From the IMG/VR virus record IMGVR_UViG_3300035072_000033, positions 1 to 55,837 of that record: DNA of 55,837 nt; one strand, given 5' to 3'. Source of the DNA: a virus. The notes under the pieces are model-generated. The model made no database searches. It saw only the letters and a list, made by a program, of their open reading frames with translations, and had not been told where the DNA came from. Shown here piece after piece: positions 46,504-54,075 of the stretch; the stretch's first letter is position 1; every line of letters starts with the position of its first letter. Made by a program: the position numbers and the translations under genes.

Positions 46504-47187
46504 ATGGAAAAGACTATAAATTCCGTCGTCGCGGCGATCGAACGCGAGGCCCGCGCCCAAGGCTTTACACTTACCTCGCTGGCGAAAAAAGCCGGCCTCG
46601 CCGACACGACCCTGACAAAAAAGAAATTCGATCGAGGCAACCCGAGCATGACGACACTGGCTAAGGTGGCGGCCGTGCTCGGATGCAAGCCAACCGATTT
46701 CATGGTCGATGACGAGCCGCCCGCGCAAAAACTCCTGGGCGAAGTCCGCGCCGCGCGCGTCAGCCGCCGCGCGCCGCCATCCCGCAAAAACCTCCCCGTG
46801 CGCGGCACGGCGTCCGGCGCTCTGGCCAACGGCTTCGAAATCTCGCCGCATATCATCGAATATGTGGATCGGCCGCCGGGGCTGGAAGGCGTCGACGACG
46901 CCTACGCGATCTACGTGGTCGGCGAATCGATGTGCCCAGAGCATAAGCCGGGGGAACTCCGCTTCGTGCATCCACACCGAAGGTATAGAGCTGACGACAC
47001 GATCATCCTGCAAACACGGGCATATCCAACCGCCGGCATCGAGGCGTATATTAAAAACTTCGTCCGCGAGACGCCGGACGAAGTGACGGTCAGGCAACTA
47101 AACCCGGCCGCGGTGATAAAATACAAGAAAAGCACGATTTTTGCCATACATAGAGTATTGACGGTAAACGAGCTTTTCGGTGTCTAA
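46504..47187 (+). CDS. CI/LexA-like repressor with S24 peptidase domain
   Basis: 227 residues. The N-terminal HTH spans about 22-60 (Leu-Thr-Ser-Leu-Ala-Lys-Lys-Ala-Gly-Leu-Ala-Asp-Thr-Thr-Leu). The C-terminal S24 domain has Val-Gly-Glu-Ser-Met at 139-143 (nucleophile Ser142) and Ala-Tyr-Ile-Lys-Asn-Phe with Lys184 as general base; the linker near 98-110 is Gly/Ala-rich for self-cleavage. It represses both early promoters through CGTAT-N4-ATACG sites and would be inactivated by RecA after DNA damage. Confidence 0.9.
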   Translation: MEKTINSVVAAIEREARAQGFTLTSLAKKAGLADTTLTKKKFDRGNPSMTTLAKVAAVLGCKPTDFMVDDEPPAQKLLGEVRAARVSRRAPPSRKNLPVRGTASGALANGFEISPHIIEYVDRPPGLEGVDDAYAIYVVGESMCPEHKPGELRFVHPHRRYRADDTIILQTRAYPTAGIEAYIKNFVRETPDEVTVRQLNPAAVIKYKKSTIFAIHRVLTVNELFGV

Positions 47188-47198
47188 TAGCGCCGGGG

Positions 47199-47231
47199 CT
47201 TCAGCTGAAAACCCTATTTTGGCGGCTGAAG
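47199..47231. repeat. Inverted repeat between convergent genes
   Basis: CTTCAGC (47199-47205) and GCTGAAG (47225-47231) are perfectly complementary across a 19-nt loop that contains the stop of the minus-strand gene. It is placed where a shared terminator for the repressor gene and the convergent exported-protein gene would be, but it has no T-run. Confidence 0.4.
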
Positions 47232-47909
47232 GACGCCAATGCCATCTTCCGCGCTTATCGTTGTTTGGTGGCCCAAGAGGCCACCGACTTCCATTTGCGA
47301 ATAACCCTCATAAGTGAAACGAATTAAAAACCTGCAGCGCCTCGACAAAGAGCCTTGCAGCGTATCGCAATTTTTTTCGACATAATCGCGCGCGGGCTGC
47401 GGGCCGACGAAACTGAAATCAATTCGTGAACCAGATGCTGGGATACAGCGATATTCGCGCGCGTCGGCATAAAAGCAGTTTGCGGTCGTTTGGATGATTT
47501 TACCATCCCATTTATGGGTCTGCACCGCTAGGTCGACCGGCTCGAGAACCTTAACCCGATCAAGCGTCGCCTTTTTGATTTTCGCCACGATCTCGCCAAG
47601 TGCAACATCGCTTTTTTCTTTTCCTTCCGCGACGCCTGCATCGCCAGCCATGGCGCATATTATGACCGTCGCGCGTAAGTTCATGGCCTGCCTCTCCTTG
47701 GGAGCCGCCGCCACGTCGAGACATCCTGAAAGGAACTCTGCCGTGAGTTTCGGGTGATTCGGACGGAGCGTATCCGCCATATCGAATGCAAATTTTGATC
47801 TGACGGCGGGAGGGCTCGCCGCATATTCCGCGAGCGTCTCCTTGTCCGCGTCGAGAGCGCTGGCGCGGGCCGAGGCGCACATAAGAATCATAATTAAAAT
47901 TCGCCTCAT
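47214..47909 (-). CDS. Exported protein of unknown function (likely lysogenic cargo)
   Basis: 231 residues. A signal peptide (hydrophobic 4-12, ending Ala-Arg-Ala-Ser-Ala) precedes a helical domain with Pro-Lys-Leu-Thr-Ala-Glu-Phe-Leu-Ser-Gly-Cys, and a C-terminal half with Cys pairs near 63/86, 145/155 and 180/192 that could be disulfides. It is opposite in direction to the repressor, isolated between the two early promoters, and lower in GC than its neighbours. Such placement beside cI is typical of genes expressed in the lysogen. Confidence 0.6.
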   Translation of the reverse strand: MRRILIMILMCASARASALDADKETLAEYAASPPAVRSKFAFDMADTLRPNHPKLTAEFLSGCLDVAAAPKERQAMNLRATVIICAMAGDAGVAEGKEKSDVALGEIVAKIKKATLDRVKVLEPVDLAVQTHKWDGKIIQTTANCFYADAREYRCIPASGSRIDFSFVGPQPARDYVEKNCDTLQGSLSRRCRFLIRFTYEGYSQMEVGGLLGHQTTISAEDGIGVLQPPK

Positions 47910-48009
47910 GCTCGCCTCTTGCTTGATACGCGAAAGCGCCTTCCCTCACGTCGAATAGTCTAGCTCCGCCGCGCCGAACCCGCAAAACGGCTTAAAATAC
48001 GCTTTCCGA

Positions 48010-48037
48010 TTGACAGCGTATTTTTATACGCTATTCT
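48010..48037 (+). promoter_or_regulatory. Repressor-controlled promoter of the rightward operon
   Basis: TTGACA (48010-48015), 16-bp spacer, TATTCT (48032-48037). The spacer carries a perfect operator CGTATTTTTATACG (48017-48030). The arrangement, including the GC pairs flanking the operator, matches the cro promoter position for position. A further half-site, ATACG, lies at 47998-48002. It should be shut by the CI-like protein and opens the operon from 48068 to the integrase. Confidence 0.82.
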
Positions 48038-48067
48038 CGCCTCGTCACCCACCCGGCGAGGCCCGCG

Positions 48068-48286
48068 ATGCAAAAAATCTACCCCACCGAGGCGCTGCTG
48101 ATTTCCGGCATGGCGCGGCTGCTCGAGCCGTTCGACTGCTGCGACCTTCCCTGTTTCGCGCGCGGCGTGCTGCGGCGCGCTGGCCTCGCCGCCGCCGATA
48201 TTGACAGTTTCCTGCCGACGGCGATGTCCTGGGCCCGCCAGGCGCGCGACGCCCGCGCCAAGCGCGGAGCGCCAGCTCGTGGCTGA
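48068..48286 (+). CDS. Small hypothetical protein, first of the rightward operon
   Basis: 72 residues with GGCGAGG upstream. Helical, with Asp-Cys-Cys-Asp-Leu-Pro-Cys near 23-29 (possible metal or redox site) and an Ala/Arg-rich end. Transcribed from the repressor-controlled promoter. Not recognised. Confidence 0.5.
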   Translation: MQKIYPTEALLISGMARLLEPFDCCDLPCFARGVLRRAGLAAADIDSFLPTAMSWARQARDARAKRGAPARG

Positions 48287-48548
48287 GCCGCTCGCCGAAC
48301 TGACGGTCAAGGCGCTGCACAACGCCAAGGGGCTGCTGTTCGAATCCTCGGGCAGCCTGACCTTCGAGCTGCTGGTCGGCCTGCAGCTTTATCTCGCCCG
48401 CTTTGCCGAAACCAGTTGCGATGGCCGCGTGCCGCCGGAGATCGCGGCCGAGCAGAAAGAGATCGCCACTCGCGTCGCCGCCCTCGCGCGCCGCATCGGC
48501 GCGGAAGAGCCGCGCGACATCCCCGCGCTCGGCGCGCGCCAACACTGA
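48279..48548 (+). CDS. Small hypothetical helical protein
   Basis: 89 residues from a GTG at 48279, overlapping the previous stop by eight bases, with GGAG about nine bases upstream. Almost entirely helical; Leu-Phe-Glu-Ser-Ser-Gly-Ser-Leu-Thr-Phe-Glu-Leu near 21-32. Not recognised. Confidence 0.5.
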   Translation: MAEPLAELTVKALHNAKGLLFESSGSLTFELLVGLQLYLARFAETSCDGRVPPEIAAEQKEIATRVAALARRIGAEEPRDIPALGARQH

Positions 48549-48558
48549 CGGAGACCAG

Positions 48559-48864
48559 ATGATCCCGCCCAAACCCGTCCTACGCCGCCTCGCCGCCATC
48601 GCGCTGCTGATGCTGTCCATGCTCGCCGCCATCGGCGCCGCCGATTGGACGTGGCTCGAGAGCGGCTTTTCCATCGTCGCCCTTTGGCTCGGCGCGGTCG
48701 CGCTGTTCGGCGGGGCCGCCGCTTTCATGGTTCTGCGGGCGCATCGCCGCCGCGTCGACCTCGACGACGAACTTTGGTCGCTTCGCCGGCTGGAGCAAGG
48801 CGAAGAGGCGGCGCGACGGCTGGCGCGCGCCGATCGGGCTCGCCGCGACCGGGGGGAGCCATGA
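48559..48864 (+). CDS. Two-TM membrane protein
   Basis: 101 residues from the ATG at 48559, preceded by GGAG. Two hydrophobic helices (about 10-28 and 36-56) and a basic, charged C-terminal half that would be cytoplasmic. In an early operon controlled by the repressor it could be a superinfection-exclusion or membrane anchor protein. Confidence 0.5.
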   Translation: MIPPKPVLRRLAAIALLMLSMLAAIGAADWTWLESGFSIVALWLGAVALFGGAAAFMVLRAHRRRVDLDDELWSLRRLEQGEEAARRLARADRARRDRGEP

Positions 48865-49202
48865 CCGCCGACAACATCATTCCCATGCGGCCCGCGGCCG
48901 CCCCCGTCATCCCGCTGCGGCCACCGCCGCCGGTAGGCCAATCGGCGAGTCAGCTCGAACTCGCCCGGGCCTGCGCGCGCGACATGTTCGACCGGCGCGA
49001 GCGCGCGATCCTTGAGGCGATGGAGCAGGGCGATCTGCGCCGCGCGATCGTTCATTTCGCCGGCCTGGTCGCCCCCGATCTCGGCCCGCTGGGCGCCAAT
49101 CTCAGCCAGGAGCGCGAGGCCCGCGCGGCCGTGCTGCTCGACCACATCGAACAGGCGGCGCGCTGCCATTTTCGCGACGCCGCCGACAAGGACGCCCCAT
49201 GA
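48861..49202 (+). CDS. Small hypothetical protein with Pro-rich start
   Basis: 113 residues, ATGA overlap with the previous gene and GGGGGGAG upstream. A Pro/Ala-rich first third is followed by a helical domain (Glu-Leu-Ala-Arg-Ala-Cys-Ala-Arg-Asp, Ala-Ile-Leu-Glu-Ala-Met-Glu-Gln). The next gene overlaps its end by 4 bp. Not recognised. Confidence 0.5.
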   Translation: MTADNIIPMRPAAAPVIPLRPPPPVGQSASQLELARACARDMFDRRERAILEAMEQGDLRRAIVHFAGLVAPDLGPLGANLSQEREARAAVLLDHIEQAARCHFRDAADKDAP

Positions 49203-51580
49203 CGATCACCGAAATAGACATTCCGCTCGCCAGCATCGCCGGCCGCTCGCGCCTCAACCCGCGCCAGGCCTCCGCGCCGCCCGAAAAGATCGAGGAGATC
49301 GCGGCGACGATCGTCGAATGCGGGCTGATCGAGCCGCCGCTAGCGATCGCCGAGGACGGCGCCTATGCGATGCTGAATGGCGGCAACCGGATCGACGCGC
49401 TGCGGCTGCTGCAGGCCAGGACGCCGGACAGCCCGATCGTCGTGCGCGCGCGGCTGTTCGAGGGCTCGGAGATCGAGGCGCGCGAGGCGGCGGCGGCGGT
49501 GTCGCTGACCCAGACCGCGCTGCATCCGGTCGACAAGATCGAGGCCTTCTCCGCGATGGCGAAATCCGGCCGCGCGGTCGAGGACATCGCCCGCATCTTC
49601 CACGAGGCCAGGCGCGACGTGGAGCGCCACATCAGGCTGGCGGCGCTGTCGCCGGTGGTGCTGGGCCTGTGGCGGCGCGGCGAGATCACAAGAGATGTCG
49701 CCATCGCCTTCACCCACGGCACGATCGAGGCGCAGGAGGCGCTCATCGAGACGCGGGCGACGCGGCTCGACGACGCCTTCGCGATCGCGCGAAAACTGCG
49801 CGCCGACGCGCTGGACCCGGATTGCGCCGAGGCGCGGTTTCTGGCGGCCGATCCGGCGCGGGCGGATCGCTATGTCGATAATGGCGGGCGCATCGATGAG
49901 GACCTGTTCAGCGAGGCGCCGATCTTTCTCGACGCGGCGATCGCCGCAAAGACCGTCAAGGCGCTGCTGACGGAGAAGGCCGAGAAGATCGCCGAGGCCG
50001 AGGACTGGGGCTTCTTCCTCGTTGACGAGGACCACGACGCCGAGCCGCTGGATATCTTTCTCGATCTACGTCCCGAGGAAACCGAGCGGCTGGCCGCGAT
50101 CGACGTCTTGATGAGCGGCGAGGAGGACGATGCCGCCCGCATAAGGCTGCTGGACGAAGTCGAGGCAATCGAGGCGCGCGGGCTGCTGCGTGTCGTGCGA
50201 CAAGCCGACCGCATCAAGCTGGGCGTGCGCGTCGAGTTGAACATCTTGGGCCGCGCCGTCACGACCCGCGCGATTCCCTTGGCCCCGCCGCGACAAGAAC
50301 CCACGTCGCAAGACCGCGAGCCGCCCGCGCCCAAGGGCAAGACAGCCGCCCCGCCGCCACTCCCGCCAACCGAGAAAATCGGCAACGCGGAAAAGACCAT
50401 CCGCGTCGAGGCGATCAACGCCGCGCTGCGCGTGGCTTGCGCCGAGGACGCCACGCTCGCGGCGGTGTTTCTCGTCGCGGCGCTCGGCTGCCAATGGGGC
50501 CGCGAGGGGATAGCCGTCGCCAGCGAGGGCGTCGTGTTCGGCCAGCCCAAGAGTGAGCTGCTGCGCAAGATCAGCGGTGAGAAATTTGCGAGCGCGCTGC
50601 TCAGTTGCGCGCAGGCGGCGGCGGGGCGCTTGCAGGCGCCGATCACCAACGCCTTCGCGGAACTGATCGGCCGCCATATCGAGGTCGAGGACGCCAACCC
50701 CGAGATCGCCAATCTGCTTCTCGCCGTCGCCTCGCGCTTCGACGACATCTACGCGCGCATGGCCGATGCGTTCGACTATCCCGAATATTTCCGCGCGGTT
50801 GGCAAGACCGGCGCGGTGGATGCGATCCGCGATCTCAACGGCGAGGCGGCGGCCACGGCCGCCGAGAAATCGAAGGTCAAGCCGCTCCTTGTCGCCGCGG
50901 CGAAGCTGGCCAAGGACAAGGAATGGCTGCCGCGCGACCTCGCGACCGCCTGCGGCGCCAAGCCGGAGCACGCGGCGCCCCAAAGCACGGCGCAAGCGAT
51001 GGCGGCCGCGATCGACGCCGACGAGGCTTCTTTGCAAAAAGCGCGAACAACCACGGACGAACCTGGGCCCGTCGACAACGCCGCCCGCGTGCGCCTGTTC
51101 ATCGAGAAGGCCTGCGTCGTCGATTGGCAGGCGCAGTGTTTCGTCAATGTGATCGTCGAGCGCTTCGGCCTGTTTGGCGCCGCGCGAGGATGGCCCTCGT
51201 TGGAGAACCGGAAATTTTTCGCCGCGATGAAGAAAGAGGGCTTCGGAAAGAACGGCCGCAGCTTCACCGGGCTCGCGCTGAAGACCGCGCCCGTCGCTTC
51301 GGGCGAAGAAGCCAGCGACGAAGACGCCGAACCCCTCGACGACGCCGCCCGCGTGCGCCTGTTCATCGAGGAGGCCTGCGAGCGGGTCAAGGACGCCAGC
51401 GTCAAGGCCGTTGACCTCGCCGCCCGCTACGACCCGTTCGGCGCGTTGCGCGGCTTCCCGTCGCTGGGTCAAGACGCGTTCTTCGCGGCGATGGCGGCGA
51501 ACGGCTTCCCCAAGAAATATTCATCCATCAAGGGACTGGGGTTGAAAGACCCCGCGCCAGCGAAAGGCAAGAGACGATGA
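49199..51580 (+). CDS. Large ParB-like protein with two C-terminal repeat domains
   Basis: 793 residues. N-terminal ParB/Srx domain about 5-110 (Ile-Pro-Leu-Ala-Ser-Ile, Leu-Asn-Pro-Arg, Gly-Leu-Ile-Glu-Pro-Pro, Leu-Asn-Gly-Gly-Asn-Arg), then a ParB HTH-like region to about 170 (Ala-Leu-His-Pro-Val-Asp-Lys-Ile-Glu-Ala-Phe). A long helical middle follows. Two ~70-residue repeats lie at about 626-695 and 714-783 (Ala-Arg-Val-Arg-Leu-Phe-Ile-Glu, Phe-Gly-Xaa-Phe/Ala-Gly, Phe-Phe-Ala-Ala-Met), like P4-type primase C-terminal winged helices. Phage ParB-like proteins may be nucleases, replication factors or CTP-dependent DNA clamps. Confidence 0.75.
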   Translation: MTITEIDIPLASIAGRSRLNPRQASAPPEKIEEIAATIVECGLIEPPLAIAEDGAYAMLNGGNRIDALRLLQARTPDSPIVVRARLFEGSEIEAREAAAAVSLTQTALHPVDKIEAFSAMAKSGRAVEDIARIFHEARRDVERHIRLAALSPVVLGLWRRGEITRDVAIAFTHGTIEAQEALIETRATRLDDAFAIARKLRADALDPDCAEARFLAADPARADRYVDNGGRIDEDLFSEAPIFLDAAIAAKTVKALLTEKAEKIAEAEDWGFFLVDEDHDAEPLDIFLDLRPEETERLAAIDVLMSGEEDDAARIRLLDEVEAIEARGLLRVVRQADRIKLGVRVELNILGRAVTTRAIPLAPPRQEPTSQDREPPAPKGKTAAPPPLPPTEKIGNAEKTIRVEAINAALRVACAEDATLAAVFLVAALGCQWGREGIAVASEGVVFGQPKSELLRKISGEKFASALLSCAQAAAGRLQAPITNAFAELIGRHIEVEDANPEIANLLLAVASRFDDIYARMADAFDYPEYFRAVGKTGAVDAIRDLNGEAAATAAEKSKVKPLLVAAAKLAKDKEWLPRDLATACGAKPEHAAPQSTAQAMAAAIDADEASLQKARTTTDEPGPVDNAARVRLFIEKACVVDWQAQCFVNVIVERFGLFGAARGWPSLENRKFFAAMKKEGFGKNGRSFTGLALKTAPVASGEEASDEDAEPLDDAARVRLFIEEACERVKDASVKAVDLAARYDPFGALRGFPSLGQDAFFAAMAANGFPKKYSSIKGLGLKDPAPAKGKRR

Positions 51581-52044
51581 CCCTCAACCGCGCCGAGCTG
51601 ATCGGCAATCTCGGCCGCGATCCGGAAAGCCGAACGACATCGACCGGCGGCAAGGTCGTGACCTTCTCGATCGCGACCAGCGACAGCTGGAACGACAAGA
51701 CGACTGGCGAGCGTAAGGAGCGTGTTCAATGGCACAACATCGTGATCTTCAACGAGAACATCGGCGCGGTCGCCGTCAAATACGTCAAGAAAGGCGATCA
51801 GCTTTTCGTCTCGGGCCAGATCGAAACGCGCGAATATACCGACAAGGATGGCGCCACGCGCCGCGTAACCGAAATCGTGTTGCGCCCCTTTAGCGGCGAA
51901 TTGAAGCTGCTCCGCAACGAGCGCCGCGCCGCCCCCGGCCCCGACGACTACGGCGAAACCCGCACCCGCGACCAGCCGATCAAGGATCACGCGGGCGGCG
52001 GCTCGCGTCTCGCGGATCAGCTTAACGACGATATTCCGTTTTAA
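51577..52044 (+). CDS. ssb: Single-stranded DNA-binding protein
   Basis: 155 residues, ATGA overlap with the previous gene. OB-fold start (Leu-Ile-Gly-Asn-Leu-Gly-Arg-Asp-Pro-Glu), Phe-Ser-Ile-Ala-Thr-Ser, Trp-His-Asn-Ile-Val-Ile-Phe and Tyr-Val-Lys-Lys-Gly-Asp are typical; the acidic tip Asp-Asp-Ile-Pro-Phe at the C-terminus recruits repair and replication partners. Supports phage replication or recombination. Complete in length. Confidence 0.95.
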   Translation: MTLNRAELIGNLGRDPESRTTSTGGKVVTFSIATSDSWNDKTTGERKERVQWHNIVIFNENIGAVAVKYVKKGDQLFVSGQIETREYTDKDGATRRVTEIVLRPFSGELKLLRNERRAAPGPDDYGETRTRDQPIKDHAGGGSRLADQLNDDIPF

Positions 52045-52067
52045 CCCGCCAAGACGAAAGGTCTGAA

Positions 52068-52547
52068 ATGCCTAGAATTTATGTCGCGTCGTCATGGCGC
52101 AATCCTTATCAGCCGAACGTCGTCGATCGCCTCCGCATGGCCGGGCATGAAGTCTATGACTTCCGCAATCCGCCGAACGGGGTGAAGGGATTCGCATGGT
52201 CGGAAATCGATCCGAACTGGCAAGCGTGGTCGGCCGACGACTATCGAAGCATCCTGACGACGAGTCCAATCGCCGCGCGCGGCTATGTGACCGATCTTCG
52301 CGGCATGGAATGGGCCGACACATGCGTGCTTGTGCTGCCGTGCGGGCGTTCCGCGCATCTTGAAGGCGGCTGGTTCGCGGGCCGTGGCAAACGGCTGATC
52401 ATTCTCACACAGGACGGCGAGGAACCTGAGCTGATGGCGCTCATGGCGAACGAAATCTGTGTCTCGATCGAGGAAGTCATCAAGCGCCTGTCGGAATCGC
52501 GGCCTTGCATAACGCGAGCGTTCACGGCGGCAGGGGTCGCGCGATGA
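52068..52547 (+). CDS. Nucleoside 2-deoxyribosyltransferase-like protein
   Basis: 159 residues. Ile-Tyr-Val-Ala-Ser-Ser-Trp-Arg-Asn at the start, Gly-His-Glu-Val-Tyr-Asp-Phe near 26-32, Met-Glu-Trp-Ala-Asp near 80, and Gly-Arg-Ser-Ala-His-Leu-Glu-Gly-Gly near 92-100 match the deoxyribosyltransferase/DUF4406-like fold (cleaving N-glycosidic bonds of nucleosides). In a phage it could recycle or modify nucleotides, or act on a nucleotide signal. The gene ends by overlapping the next start. Confidence 0.65.
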   Translation: MPRIYVASSWRNPYQPNVVDRLRMAGHEVYDFRNPPNGVKGFAWSEIDPNWQAWSADDYRSILTTSPIAARGYVTDLRGMEWADTCVLVLPCGRSAHLEGGWFAGRGKRLIILTQDGEEPELMALMANEICVSIEEVIKRLSESRPCITRAFTAAGVAR

Positions 52548-53395
52548 CCGGCAAGTGCAAAATCCAATTTACCGACGCTACCTGGAACCCGCTCGCCGGC
52601 TGTTCCATCGTCTCGCCGGGCTGCACGAATTGCTATGCGATGCGCCAGGCCGCGCGGATCGAGCGCATGGGCGGCGCGGATCATTATGTTGGCCTCACCG
52701 AAATGGTCAACGGCAAGCCCGTCTGGACCGGCAAGGTCGCGCTGGCGAGCGAAAGGACCCTGCTCGCGCCGCTGCGCTGGAAGAAGCCGCGCAAAATCTT
52801 CGTCAACAGCATGAGCGACCTCTTCCACGAGAGCGTGCCCGACGAATGGATCGACAGGATTTTCGCGGTGATGGCGCTGTGTCCGCAGCACACGTTTCAA
52901 GTGCTGACGAAACGGTCGAAGCGGATGAGGGAGTATCTCTTGACCCCATGGACTCGCGTCAATATCGGAGATCGCGTCGGGAATATAAGTGCCGACGGCG
53001 ATAATGATCATGACGCTTTCATAGACGGGCCATGGCCGCTCCCCAACGTCTGGCTCTGTGTCACCGCCGAGGACCAAACCCGCGCCGACGAGCGCATCCC
53101 CGATCTCAAGGATAAGCGCTCCACCGCGCAGGCGATGGCCGAGGCGATCGACGACGACGACGCCGGCAAGCAGGCCGTCGCCCGCTTCGTCGAGACCCGC
53201 GACTTCCCGCCCGAGGGGATCAAGGCGAGCCTGCTCTACGGAGATTTCGTCACCTGGGCCGAGCGCGAAAACGTCGCCCCGATGAGCGTCATCGCTTTTT
53301 CAAAGGCGCTCGAAGCCAATGGCATCGAGAAAAAGCGCACCAAAGCCGGCATCCATTATCTCGGCTTGAAAAGCCAGGCGGAGGCCGCGCAATGA
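52544..53395 (+). CDS. Chimeric Gp37/Gp68 (DUF5131) protein with winged-helix tail
   Basis: 283 residues from the ATG at 52544. Residues 1-187 match the N-terminal part of the phage Gp37/Gp68 family: Thr-Trp-Asn-Pro-Leu-Ala-Gly-Cys, Pro-Gly-Cys-Thr-Asn-Cys-Tyr-Ala (Cys20, 27, 30, a radical-SAM-like cluster spacing), Val-Asn-Ser-Met-Ser-Asp-Leu-Phe-His, Val-Leu-Thr-Lys-Arg and Trp-Leu-Cys-Val-Thr-Ala-Glu-Asp-Gln. From about 188 the usual C-terminal half is missing and is replaced by a Ser-Thr-Ala-Gln-Ala-Met-Ala linker and a winged-helix domain akin to the ParB-like protein's repeats. Activity of the hybrid is uncertain. Confidence 0.75.
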   Translation: MTGKCKIQFTDATWNPLAGCSIVSPGCTNCYAMRQAARIERMGGADHYVGLTEMVNGKPVWTGKVALASERTLLAPLRWKKPRKIFVNSMSDLFHESVPDEWIDRIFAVMALCPQHTFQVLTKRSKRMREYLLTPWTRVNIGDRVGNISADGDNDHDAFIDGPWPLPNVWLCVTAEDQTRADERIPDLKDKRSTAQAMAEAIDDDDAGKQAVARFVETRDFPPEGIKASLLYGDFVTWAERENVAPMSVIAFSKALEANGIEKKRTKAGIHYLGLKSQAEAAQ

Positions 53396-54075
53396 AGCCA
53401 CGCAACGCAACCATTCACCCCGCATTTTTGGAGCAAGCGCTTGATGCCGAGGCCGAACTTTGGGCGAAGCGAACCGACCTCGCGGAATTCATCGAGCAAA
53501 TATCCCCGGCGGATCAGAAAAACCGCGACGGGCTAGCCCGCTTTGCCAAGAACTGTTTTCGGGAAGGGCTGTTCGATGGCGTGTGCGTGGCCGTCGATGG
53601 AAAGGCGCTCAAGACGAGCATTCTCCAAGCTCGCGCCATCAGCGAAGTCGACCAATCGGCGAAGGCCGCCACGACGACAGGCTGGGCTTGGTATTATACC
53701 CAAGACAAGGAGCGCTGGAACCTCTCCGGCCCCACGCGCGACGACGCGATCCGCGACGGACTCACGGAATATTCCGGCGAGGGCTTTTCGATCTGCGAGG
53801 CGCGCAAGGAGCCGATTTCGCTGCGCTTCGATGGCGATTGCATCTTGGAGCGCCTCGCGGATCAAAACGAGGAGCTGCTCGATCCGGATGGCGACGGCCA
53901 TGTCTTCGATAAGCGGCCAACATATGACCAGGAGCGCGACCTAGCGGACGCTGTCGAGACCTGCATCCGCGAATGGGCGAAGCGCCACGATCTCGACACG
54001 CAATCATGGGTCTTCGCGGAAACCCGCTCCGAAGAGACAATCCCGTCGCGTATCGGAAACGAGCCCGAGCGATGA
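53392..54075 (+). CDS. Hypothetical phage protein
   Basis: 227 residues, ATGA-coupled on both sides. Mixed alpha/beta, acidic, with Trp-Ala-Trp-Tyr-Tyr near 103-107, an Asp-rich Asp-Pro-Asp-Gly-Asp-Gly near 165 and a C-terminal Cys-Ile-Arg-Glu-Trp-Ala-Lys-Arg. No domain recognised. Less GC-rich codons than its neighbours. Confidence 0.5.
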   Translation: MKPRNATIHPAFLEQALDAEAELWAKRTDLAEFIEQISPADQKNRDGLARFAKNCFREGLFDGVCVAVDGKALKTSILQARAISEVDQSAKAATTTGWAWYYTQDKERWNLSGPTRDDAIRDGLTEYSGEGFSICEARKEPISLRFDGDCILERLADQNEELLDPDGDGHVFDKRPTYDQERDLADAVETCIREWAKRHDLDTQSWVFAETRSEETIPSRIGNEPER

